Translations under genes and position numbers: made by a program
Assembly (NCBI GenBank): GCA_030604975.1
Contig: JAUVUV010000100.1
Span: forward strand, 1-7,479
DNA from: Candidatus Glassiibacteriota bacterium
GTDB taxonomy: Bacteria > Gemmatimonadota > Glassbacteria > GWA2-58-10
Direction of reading: 5' to 3'
Length of the DNA stretch: 7,479 nucleotides
The notes under the pieces: generated by a model
The model's database searches: none
What the model saw: only the letters and a program-made list of their open reading frames with translations
What the model was told of the DNA's origin: nothing
Shown here: one piece after another, positions 1 through 5,437 of the stretch
Layout of the letters: every line of letters begins with the position of its first letter
How positions within the stretch are numbered: the first letter of the stretch is position 1

Positions 1-151
1 CATCCAGAAGGTTCGGTGTCTGGTATTCCATCCAGTGGCCGAGAACCGGGCTGAGATAGATAGATCCGAGCTTGTGATTGGCCTCAGCCTGCTGAACCAC
101 AGCGGAAAAACAGAATACTGTAACGATCACTGCAAACACTTTTCGACTCAT
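1..151 (-). CDS. N-terminal fragment of a secreted, possibly outer-membrane, protein
   Basis: Only the first 50 codons are in the window; the gene continues past position 1. The start is ATG at 151-149, preceded by a very strong Shine-Dalgarno site. The protein opens with a classical Sec signal peptide: basic residues at 3-4, a hydrophobic core at about 5-19 (VFAVIVTVFCFSAVV), and a likely signal peptidase I site after AEA at 22-24. Cys14 sits inside the hydrophobic core without a proper lipobox, so a lipoprotein is unlikely. The mature start (NHKLGSIYLSPVLGHWMEY) alternates polar and nonpolar residues and reads like the first strand of an outer-membrane beta-barrel, but this is inference from about 25 residues. 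It lies on the same strand as the 527-residue gene upstream, 219 bp away, so it probably has its own promoter. The family cannot be named from this fragment. Confidence 0.75.
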   Translation of the reverse strand, partial: MSRKVFAVIVTVFCFSAVVQQAEANHKLGSIYLSPVLGHWMEYQTPNLLD

Positions 152-370
152 AAATCCTCCTTGCAGCTTTGAGACAGTTCTATTTCAAATGCCTTTCTTG
201 AAATTCAGTAATGTCGCAATTGGATGGCAAACTGCGCCCTGATCCGGGGGGGTATATTCCTGGTCTTCCATTGCTGCTACCGGCCGTGTTTCGCCCTCTG
301 CAGCCATTTTCCCGGCTACCCGGATAACCAGGCAGTTGATTATGAAATTTTACTGATCCTTTTCCTTGGG
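152..370. other. Intergenic spacer with no clear gene
   Basis: This is the 219-bp gap between the stop of the 527-residue gene and the start of the secreted-protein gene, both on the minus strand. It should hold the promoter of the secreted-protein gene, but I see no convincing -35/-10 pair. There is also no GC-rich hairpin followed by a T run that would mark a terminator for the upstream gene. A 40-codon minus-strand frame at 307-185 exists but lacks a ribosome binding site and any recognisable motif. Confidence 0.5.
156..162 (-). promoter_or_regulatory. Strong Shine-Dalgarno site of the secreted-protein gene
   Basis: The minus strand reads AAGGAGG, then ATTT, then the ATG at 151. This near-perfect anti-16S match decides the start codon and suggests high expression of the secreted product. 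The spacing of 4 nt is slightly short but workable. Confidence 0.8.
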
Positions 371-1954
371 CTATTTCTCTTCAGATTCCTGCGCCCCGGA
401 TTCCAGGGTGGCGGAGGTGAAGATAACCTTACTCTTTTTTCGGGCAATGTAGCCTGGGATTTTTTCGTGGCTTGCCGGCGTGACCTCCTCATCATAGCCG
501 TTTTTGCCAGCGATAGCCATTCCGATGAACATTATTACGCCTCCCACCAGCATAGCCTCAGCCGGACGACGAAGAGTCATGTAGTAGAGTATGCCGACCA
601 GGATGGCAGGGATCAACACCAGCGGAAGGGCCACAAGCATCTTTTTGAGCGCATTGTTTATCCGCACGTTCGGGGCAACCGAGCCCATATGATATTTCAC
701 AAGCTGATCCACTGCTTTTGTTGGGGAATCAAGCAGGCAGAAAAAACCGATTGCGGCAAGGTTAAAAGCATCTTTTTCTGTTCTGGACGGGTAACGGCCG
801 AAAAGGTAATGCTCCTCGCCGTTTACCAGCCGGATGACCGCCAGCAGATAGCCGCCGGGGAGCTTATAACATTCACCGTTTTTGACAACCAGCTTGAGGT
901 TATAAAGAACCTCCGTGCGTATAAAATACCTCCCCTTCCTGGTTTTCTGGGCTTGGGCAAAGAAACTGCTGCTGATAACCCGGCGTGCCTGGGCTATATC
1001 GGTATCCGAAACCACAGGATACATAATATCATAGCGTGAAGCGATCTCCCGGGCACCCATCACTGCCTGGCTGCGAATATAATCTTTCAGGCAGTTTATC
1101 CCTCCCTTCTCTATCCAGTCCACCACGAGATTCATCTTGAAAGCCAGCATTGCCTTTCTGAGACGCCAGAAATCGCAAGGGTACTTCGCAAGCATTCCGT
1201 AAATCCGATCCAGTTTGATATTCGCCTCGGCTTTTATAGTACTTTCATGTGTCAGCTTGTCTTTTAGATCTTTGATCTTCTTGTCGTCCACTATTTGAAA
1301 ACTCGAATAATGCTTGATAAGGGCGCCTTCGTCTAACAGAGCCGGCAGGTCGATTTCCTCAATTATTTCCTCCACACCAAGCTCATCTTCCGGAATACTT
1401 CTCAGAGACCGGTAGCGGGAATTGAAATACTTATGCAGCCCCTTCTCCCAGATATAATCAAACATCCGACGCAGGCCCAATTTATTGACCCGGCCGATTA
1501 TGTCTTCTCCCGGCTTGCTGCTGAAAAGGGTAAAGTAGAACTCTCGCACTTCACTGTCGTCAAGTTTCTGTTCACCGGAGAGACAGACAAGTTTTTTATC
1601 TTTTGCAGTGGTTGAGAGAATCATCCGCAAGGCTTGTATCTCGCAGGACTTGGGCATCTGATCGAGCTTGAAAACCTCGTGGGCCTTGCGGTCGAGCATC
1701 TTGTCCAGAACAGAGATAACCAGTCGGAATTCGTAGGAGAGGGTTAATAGCCCGCTGTAATTGCGCGCATTGATTTCCTCAATGATCCTTCGGAAAGAAT
1801 CCAGCGATTCGCCTTGCTCTATCAGGGATTTGAACCTGCTGATCTTGATCTGGTCTCTGATATAACTTTTGCTAAACATTGTTACGTGAGTTTCTGGAGC
1901 AAAGATGGAAGATACGTCCTGTTCCCCGTCATATCTATTTTCATTTTCGGTCAT
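371..1954 (-). CDS. Hypothetical protein with two C-terminal transmembrane segments
   Basis: A 527-residue protein that I do not recognise. The first 430 or so residues look soluble, largely helical and highly charged, with acidic patches (EEIIEEID at 195-202) and a lysine/aspartate-rich stretch (DDKKIKDLKDKL at 223-234) that could form a short coiled coil. A denser, possibly beta-rich segment follows at about 340-410 (GRYFIRTEVLYNLKLVV, then YKLPGGYLLAVIRLVNGEEHY). Two hydrophobic helices at about 439-459 and 465-483 are joined by a short loop (TLRRPAEA), giving a hairpin with the long N-domain and the about 40-residue C-tail on the same side, probably cytoplasmic because no signal peptide is present. 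The start ATG at 1954 has a weak ribosome binding site but lies about 15 nt below a good promoter; Met26 is the next in-frame candidate. It is transcribed alone, apparently separate from dus upstream. No catalytic motif is visible, so function is unknown. That it is a real gene is supported by its length and domain-like composition. Confidence 0.85.
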   Translation of the reverse strand: MTENENRYDGEQDVSSIFAPETHVTMFSKSYIRDQIKISRFKSLIEQGESLDSFRRIIEEINARNYSGLLTLSYEFRLVISVLDKMLDRKAHEVFKLDQMPKSCEIQALRMILSTTAKDKKLVCLSGEQKLDDSEVREFYFTLFSSKPGEDIIGRVNKLGLRRMFDYIWEKGLHKYFNSRYRSLRSIPEDELGVEEIIEEIDLPALLDEGALIKHYSSFQIVDDKKIKDLKDKLTHESTIKAEANIKLDRIYGMLAKYPCDFWRLRKAMLAFKMNLVVDWIEKGGINCLKDYIRSQAVMGAREIASRYDIMYPVVSDTDIAQARRVISSSFFAQAQKTRKGRYFIRTEVLYNLKLVVKNGECYKLPGGYLLAVIRLVNGEEHYLFGRYPSRTEKDAFNLAAIGFFCLLDSPTKAVDQLVKYHMGSVAPNVRINNALKKMLVALPLVLIPAILVGILYYMTLRRPAEAMLVGGVIMFIGMAIAGKNGYDEEVTPASHEKIPGYIARKKSKVIFTSATLESGAQESEEK

Positions 1955-1975
1955 GGACGGTTCATAGGCTATAAA

Positions 1976-2003
1976 ATTATATCCTTAGACACACAAATTG
2001 CAA
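1976..2003 (-). promoter_or_regulatory. Sigma70-like promoter for the 527-residue membrane protein gene
   Basis: On the minus strand, TTGCAA (2003-1998) and a perfect TATAAT (1981-1976) are separated by 16 bp. The predicted transcription start, near 1969, leaves a leader of only about 15 nt before the ATG at 1954. The short leader fits the absence of a strong Shine-Dalgarno site. Seen by eye; not tested. Confidence 0.6.
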
Positions 2004-2061
2004 CATAATTGATCCTTGCGGGGAACTCCGGTTCTTCTAATATATGTTAATGCTTCTGAAT

Positions 2062-2232
2062 TTACTCATCGTGATTTATGATTGAAGCGGCAAATGCAGC
2101 CCCGAACCCGTTATCGATTCGGCAGTTTTGCCTTGACTGAAAATAACCTCTGAGTGAGGACATCGCCTGCTCCACACTCAGCTCGTCGCTTTTAACCCGA
2201 TTCAGGAGATCCCTTATCCGGTCTGGATGCAT
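2062..2232 (-). pseudogene. larB: Remnant of a larB-like gene (AIR-carboxylase-like, nickel-pincer cofactor biosynthesis)
   Basis: A frame starts at ATG 2232, overlaps the dus stop by 19 bp, and could encode 56 residues. Its first 28 residues (MHPDRIRDLLNRV, then KSDELSVEQAMSSLR) match the usual N-terminal helices of LarB proteins, of the form pe-l-LL-v--GelS-eeAl--Lr. After this point the frame becomes unrelated and stops at TAA 2064-2062. Directly at the break, the next frame over (2150-2112) reads EVIFSQGKTAESI, which matches the LarB motif (fpEVifg-GKTpeqi) that normally lies about 22 residues further on. This frame closes after a further 11 codons. The simplest reading is an internal deletion of 3n+1 bases followed by loss of the catalytic domain. 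Intact LarB is about 250 residues and carboxylates nicotinic acid adenine dinucleotide to start the lactate-racemase nickel cofactor. The overlap with dus suggests an ancestral dus-larB operon with translational coupling. Family assignment rests on my recall of the motif; a short real gene remains possible. Confidence 0.6.
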
Positions 2233-3182
2233 TGAACCCTTTCCAGGTAGCCACTGAAAATTGTTTTCACCTCATCCAGTGAAGTACAGGCGAAAAGCTT
2301 CCGGCGCAGCGTGGAGGCCTCGGCCAGACCCTTTGTGTACCAGCCGAAATGTCTGCGCAGCATTATGACACCATATTTCTCGCCATATTCCTCCACCATC
2401 ATCTGCGTATGCTCCAAAGCAAGGCGGAAGCGCTGATCAGCCTGAGGTTCTCCCGGGTCGTCCTGCCCGGTGAGCAGGCATTTCGCGCGACTGAATATCC
2501 ACGGGTTGCCAACCGCTCCCCTGCCGATCATTACCGCAGCACACCCGGTGGTATCAAACATCTCCGACACATCAGAAGGGGTGAAAACATCCCCGCTACC
2601 GATAACCGGCACTGTGGAGACCCGCACAAGCTCGCTGATCTGGTCCCATTCGCTTTGACCGGAAAACCCCTGGTCCCGGGTACGTGGATGCAAGGTCAAG
2701 GCACTGATCCCCGAGCGGATCAATTCCTCGGCAACCTCGAGATAATTGAGCATGCCGGCATGCCAGCCGCTGCGGATTTTCGCGGTAACCGGGATCGAGC
2801 CTGCCCCCCGAATGGTTTCACGGGCTATCTCACCGACAAGTTTCGGATCGCGCATCAGCGAGGCACCCCCGTTTTTTCTGACCACCTTTCTTACCGGGCA
2901 GCTGAAATTCAGGTCGATAAAATCCGGCTCACACCCGGCCGCCTTACCCGCCGCCAGGCCCATTATCCTGGGATTGGAGCCGAAAAGCTGGATTCCGAAT
3001 GGGCGTTCGGCCTCGGTGAAACGCAGCAGGCGACTGGTTCTGCCAGCATCTTGCACCAGCCCGTCGGCACTGACCATTTCACTCCAGGTGACATCCGCGC
3101 CCATCTTCCGGCAAACCCGCCGGAAGATGGAATTGGTGATTCCCGCCAGGGGTGCGAGTATCAGTTTTCCGTTGAAGTCCAT
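2214..3182 (-). CDS. dus: tRNA-dihydrouridine synthase (Dus family, DusB-like)
   Basis: A 322-residue flavoenzyme that uses FMN and NADPH to reduce uridine to dihydrouridine in the D-loop of tRNA in the cytoplasm. The length is normal for bacterial DusB-type enzymes. Motifs appear in order along the TIM barrel: LAPLAGIT (FMN-binding start, 8-15), EMVSADGL (35-42), FGIQLFGS (62-69), and DLNFSCPVRKV (90-100) with catalytic Cys95. Then come GGASLMRDP (105-113), AKIRSGW with FMN-contacting Lys135, LHPRTRDQGFSG (164-175), and the phosphate-binding pair GSGD (195-198) and MIGRGAVGNPW (218-228). The C-terminal helical tRNA-binding domain (about 245-318) holds the typical RRHFGWYTKG. All key residues are present, so it should be active. 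The start is fixed by homology, since the first barrel strand begins about residue 6, even though no clear Shine-Dalgarno site lies ahead of it. It is divergent from nth, and its stop overlaps the larB-like remnant. The exact Dus subfamily, and so the target uridine, cannot be decided by eye. Confidence 0.96.
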   Translation of the reverse strand: MDFNGKLILAPLAGITNSIFRRVCRKMGADVTWSEMVSADGLVQDAGRTSRLLRFTEAERPFGIQLFGSNPRIMGLAAGKAAGCEPDFIDLNFSCPVRKVVRKNGGASLMRDPKLVGEIARETIRGAGSIPVTAKIRSGWHAGMLNYLEVAEELIRSGISALTLHPRTRDQGFSGQSEWDQISELVRVSTVPVIGSGDVFTPSDVSEMFDTTGCAAVMIGRGAVGNPWIFSRAKCLLTGQDDPGEPQADQRFRLALEHTQMMVEEYGEKYGVIMLRRHFGWYTKGLAEASTLRRKLFACTSLDEVKTIFSGYLERVQCIQTG

Positions 3183-3385
3183 ACTAATGAAAATTTAGTT
3201 AAGGGAACATTTCACCAGGTTTATACTTTAAATATAGTAAAAAGATTCTTAAAAACTAAACTTTTTCCAACAGAATTATAAACTCTGTTACCGCTTTTAC
3301 TGTTTCAAATGTCCAGGAGTTCAACCTTGCTAAAAACTGCCATCCGGCTTAGCTTATATGCTCGTTTGCAGACCCGTTTAGAGCA
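3183..3385. promoter_or_regulatory. AT-rich divergent region between dus and nth
   Basis: This 203-bp spacer must hold the promoters of dus (minus) and nth (plus). The part at about 3183-3290 is much richer in A and T than its surroundings. It contains several -10-like hexamers, including TATAAT on the minus strand within the inverted repeat at 3269-3289, but none has a well-spaced -35 partner. I therefore do not assign exact promoters. Confidence 0.5.
3269..3289. repeat. Short inverted repeat AACAGA-N9-TCTGTT
   Basis: Two perfect 6-bp arms (3269-3274 and 3284-3289) flank a 9-bp AT-only core plus one C. The core supplies TATAAT on the minus strand, facing dus. The geometry resembles a small dimeric-repressor operator laid over a -10 box, but the arms are short and chance occurrence in AT-rich DNA is plausible. 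There is no T run after it, so it is not a terminator. Confidence 0.35.
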
Positions 3386-4066
3386 ATGTATAAACCGGAG
3401 CATTCGGCGTTGAAAGATTTCCAGATCCACGAGGTGATCGAAAAGCTCAAGCTGGCGGCCCGGGAATGGAATGTTCCGATTGTCACCGACATCACACGCA
3501 GGCACCGAGACCCGTTCAAGGTGCTGATCGCCACTGTACTGAGCTTGCGCACCAAGGATGAAACCACAGCCAAAGCCGCCGAACGACTGTTTAATACCGC
3601 AGCGACCCCGGAGAAGATGATCCAGCTGAGCGCCGAACAGATCGCCGAGCTGATCTATCCTGTCGGTTTCTACAAGACAAAGGCCAAGAACATTCTTGAC
3701 ATTTGTCGCCTTCTCATTGATGAATACGGAGGCTGTGTGCCCGATGATCTGGAGGAACTGCTGAAATTCAATGGTGTCGGCCGCAAGACAGCCAACCTGG
3801 TGGTTACTCTCGGTTACGGCAAACCCGGAATTTGTGTGGACACGCATGTCCACCGGATCTCGAACCGTCTCGGGTATGTCAGAACGCGGACCCCGAAAGA
3901 AACTGAGTTCGCTCTCAGGGAAAAACTGCCTCCCAAGTACTGGATTGTTTACAACGACCTGATGGTTACATTCGGCCAGAACCTGTGCAAACCGATTTCG
4001 CCGTTCTGCTCGAAATGCCCGCTGAACCATCTCTGCAGCCGGGCAGGAGTTAAACGCTCCCGTTAG
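3386..4066 (+). CDS. nth: Endonuclease III (DNA glycosylase/AP lyase)
   Basis: A 226-residue base-excision repair enzyme that removes oxidised pyrimidines and cleaves the strand at the abasic site by beta-elimination. The helix-hairpin-helix (about 122-141) contains LKFNGVGRKTANLVV with the Schiff-base lysine Lys134. The following VDTHVHRISNRLG carries the catalytic aspartate Asp152. Four cysteines, 201, 208, 211 and 217, follow the C-x6-C-x2-C-x5-C spacing of the [4Fe-4S] cluster loop. Where E. coli has LSAQATD, this protein has LSLRTKDE (52-59), a form I associate with archaeal-type and some thermophile or environmental bacterial Nth proteins. The start ATG at 3386 has only a weak ribosome binding site; the frame is open upstream to a TAG at 3350 without another ATG. 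The length is slightly above the 211 residues of E. coli Nth, with the extra at the N terminus. The 3' end overlaps the convergent HDOD gene. A thymine mismatch glycosylase (Mig-like) role cannot be excluded by eye. Confidence 0.96.
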   Translation: MYKPEHSALKDFQIHEVIEKLKLAAREWNVPIVTDITRRHRDPFKVLIATVLSLRTKDETTAKAAERLFNTAATPEKMIQLSAEQIAELIYPVGFYKTKAKNILDICRLLIDEYGGCVPDDLEELLKFNGVGRKTANLVVTLGYGKPGICVDTHVHRISNRLGYVRTRTPKETEFALREKLPPKYWIVYNDLMVTFGQNLCKPISPFCSKCPLNHLCSRAGVKRSR

Positions 4067-5216
4067 CCGGCCCGTTCTCTTCCGCCCGGTTGAATTCCTC
4101 GATAAATTTCATCGTTTTATCCAGTTCCTCGCGCAGCTTGACTGAACCCGGCTTTATTTCTTCGGATTGCACCCCAAGTATTTCTGACATATCCACCGCA
4201 ATCCGGTGGGGCTCAGGCAATGGGTGAGAAAAACCCATTTTGTCGGTTAACTGTTCCGCCTTGGCAATCACACAGGCCCCGAGGGCGGTTATCCGGTCCA
4301 CCCCGGACTCGAAACCGAAAGTCCCGCAGTGGTGGTTCCCGATAAGCTCGCAGATCGCTTTCGGGATTTTCCATTCCTCGGCAAGCATCCTTCCGGCAAC
4401 CAGGTGGTTGAAACCGAAAACCTCCTCTTCAACTGCCATCGGGTTTTCAATATCGGATTCCTCGAGCAGCCGTTTGTAAAACCGGGCTGCCACCTGAGGA
4501 TCATAGTGTCCGAAAACCACCCAGCCGATATCGTGCATTAGCGCCGCAGTGGTGATAAGCCCCGAGTTCCGGGTCTGATGGAGAACCTCACGCAGGATGT
4601 ACTCGGCGCACACCGAAACGGCGTGGGAGTGCTTCCAGAACCCGATAAGGTCGAAATGTTCGTTTTCGGCCTGGGCCTGGTAAAGTTTAGAGCGGAAAAC
4701 ATGGTAGCAGATAATATTTTTCACCTGGTTATAGCCGAGAAAAGTGATCGCCCGCTGGAGAGAATCGATCCGGTAGCGCAGGCCGAAAGCCACGGAGTTG
4801 ACTGTTTTCAGAATTTTGGCCGCGTATAATGGATTGGAAGCCAGGACCAACGCTATCTCGCGCGGTTCCATGCTGAAATCTATCTGGACTATCGGGGCGT
4901 CCCCCATCTCCGGTAGCTCGCGCAGAGTGTGTTCCAGGCGCCAGATCGTTTCCACCTCGACCTGGGATCGGCTCATAGGCCGCCACCCAAGCTCTGATTG
5001 CAACTCCACGGTCTGCTCCACCGATTTTTGGGCATCACCTGCCTCAATGGAAGAAGTGCCGGATGATGGCTCTGTTTTGGGTTCTTTCTCTGCCGGCTGC
5101 CGCCTGATTATGCGCTGGGCCGGCGGCGGTTTTTTCTTTACTGTACGCAACAGTACTAACAGGTAGATAAGAACCAGCACCAGAAGGAAAACGACAAGGT
5201 AAGCTATCGGGTTCAT
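4050..5216 (-). CDS. Membrane-anchored HDOD-domain signalling protein
   Basis: A 388-residue protein with three parts. Residues 5-23 form one N-terminal transmembrane helix (AYLVVFLLVLVLIYLLVLL), followed by RTVKKK, which places the rest in the cytoplasm. Residues 28-75 are a proline-, glutamate- and serine-rich linker. Residues about 95-350 are an HDOD domain, a non-canonical relative of HD phosphohydrolases used in bacterial signalling. Diagnostic stretches are SNPLYAAKILKTVNSVAFG (127-145), IDSLQRAITFLGYNQVKNI (150-168), ALMHDIGWVVFG (225-236), and FNHLVAGRMLAEEWKIP (269-285) leading to NHH (294-296). The His228-Asp229 pair and His196, His271 and His295/296 are present, so metal binding is conceivable although most HDOD proteins are thought to be non-enzymatic. 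The start at 5216 is chosen over an in-frame ATG at 5309 because it has a ribosome binding site and begins at the membrane helix, and because 5309 lies upstream of the promoter. No output domain is fused. Confidence 0.94.
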   Translation of the reverse strand: MNPIAYLVVFLLVLVLIYLLVLLRTVKKKPPPAQRIIRRQPAEKEPKTEPSSGTSSIEAGDAQKSVEQTVELQSELGWRPMSRSQVEVETIWRLEHTLRELPEMGDAPIVQIDFSMEPREIALVLASNPLYAAKILKTVNSVAFGLRYRIDSLQRAITFLGYNQVKNIICYHVFRSKLYQAQAENEHFDLIGFWKHSHAVSVCAEYILREVLHQTRNSGLITTAALMHDIGWVVFGHYDPQVAARFYKRLLEESDIENPMAVEEEVFGFNHLVAGRMLAEEWKIPKAICELIGNHHCGTFGFESGVDRITALGACVIAKAEQLTDKMGFSHPLPEPHRIAVDMSEILGVQSEEIKPGSVKLREELDKTMKFIEEFNRAEENGPANGSV

Positions 5217-5223
5217 TGGCGGA

Positions 5224-5230
5224 TCCTTTT
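5224..5230 (-). promoter_or_regulatory. Ribosome binding site that fixes the HDOD gene start
   Basis: The minus strand reads AAAAGGA, then 7 nt, then the ATG at 5216. It favours the 388-residue form over a 31-residue longer reading that begins at 5309. Confidence 0.7.
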
Positions 5231-5273
5231 GGAATGATAATTTAATCTTAAAATCAGGCAGAATGCTATTTTC

Positions 5274-5303
5274 ATTGTAAACTGAAGTTTCGCTTAATGT
5301 CAA
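5274..5303 (-). promoter_or_regulatory. Sigma70-like promoter of the HDOD gene
   Basis: On the minus strand a consensus TTGACA (5303-5298) and TACAAT (5279-5274) are separated by 18 bp. Transcription would start near 5267, giving a leader of about 50 nt before the ATG at 5216. It also rules out the in-frame ATG at 5309, which would lie upstream of the -35 box. Confidence 0.7.
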
Positions 5304-5352
5304 GCGCAATCCCTGAAGATAGTAAATTCAGCACAGATGTGGGTGTTTCAAC

Positions 5353-5385
5353 TTGACTGAGACCACGATTTTAGGGTAGTATAAT
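5353..5385 (+). promoter_or_regulatory. Possible promoter of the propeller sensor gene
   Basis: A perfect -10 box TATAAT lies at 5380-5385 and a -35-like TTGACT at 5353-5358. The 21-bp spacer is longer than ideal, so the pair may need an activator, or the -35 may be elsewhere. A start near 5392 would give a leader of about 46 nt before the GTG at 5438, with a run of nine T at 5415-5423 inside it. Confidence 0.4.
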
Positions 5386-5428
5386 GAGGCAGATTGTAGA
5401 GTATCCCGTGGAGCTTTTTTTTTGCCGC

Positions 5429-5432
5429 GAGG
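5429..5432 (+). promoter_or_regulatory. Ribosome binding site for a GTG start
   Basis: GAGG at 5429-5432 is followed by 5 nt (TTAAA) and then GTG at 5438. The spacing, together with the signal peptide that begins exactly there, makes GTG 5438 the best start of the propeller sensor gene. Confidence 0.65.
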
Positions 5433-5437
5433 TTAAA

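Noticed and set aside
185..307. A 40-codon minus-strand frame in the spacer ahead of the secreted-protein gene
   Set aside because: It has no Shine-Dalgarno site, no motif and unremarkable composition. Short frames of this size are expected by chance.
224..1039. A 271-codon plus-strand open frame opposite the 527-residue gene
   Set aside because: The predicted protein is rich in Cys, His and Arg without pattern and has no ribosome binding site. The opposite strand gives a well-structured protein with a promoter.
2022..2038. The short palindrome GAAC-N4-GTTC as a terminator for dus and the larB remnant
   Set aside because: The stem is only 4 bp and no T run follows on the minus strand.
2349..3281. 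A 310-codon plus-strand open frame opposite dus
   Set aside because: It is a shadow of dus, whose motifs are complete; the frame has no recognisable domain.
3305..4030. A 241-codon minus-strand open frame opposite nth
   Set aside because: It lies almost entirely antisense to nth, which has all catalytic and iron-sulfur residues. Its translation shows no domain motif.
5217..5309. A 31-residue N-terminal extension of the HDOD protein from ATG 5309
   Set aside because: The ATG lies upstream of the -35 box of the best promoter, and the extension would push the membrane helix inward. The ATG at 5216 has its own ribosome binding site.
5384..5437. ATG 5384 as the start of the propeller sensor
   Set aside because: It overlaps the TATAAT box and lacks a ribosome binding site. 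It would place 18 residues, some charged, ahead of an otherwise classical signal peptide. GTG 5438 fits better.
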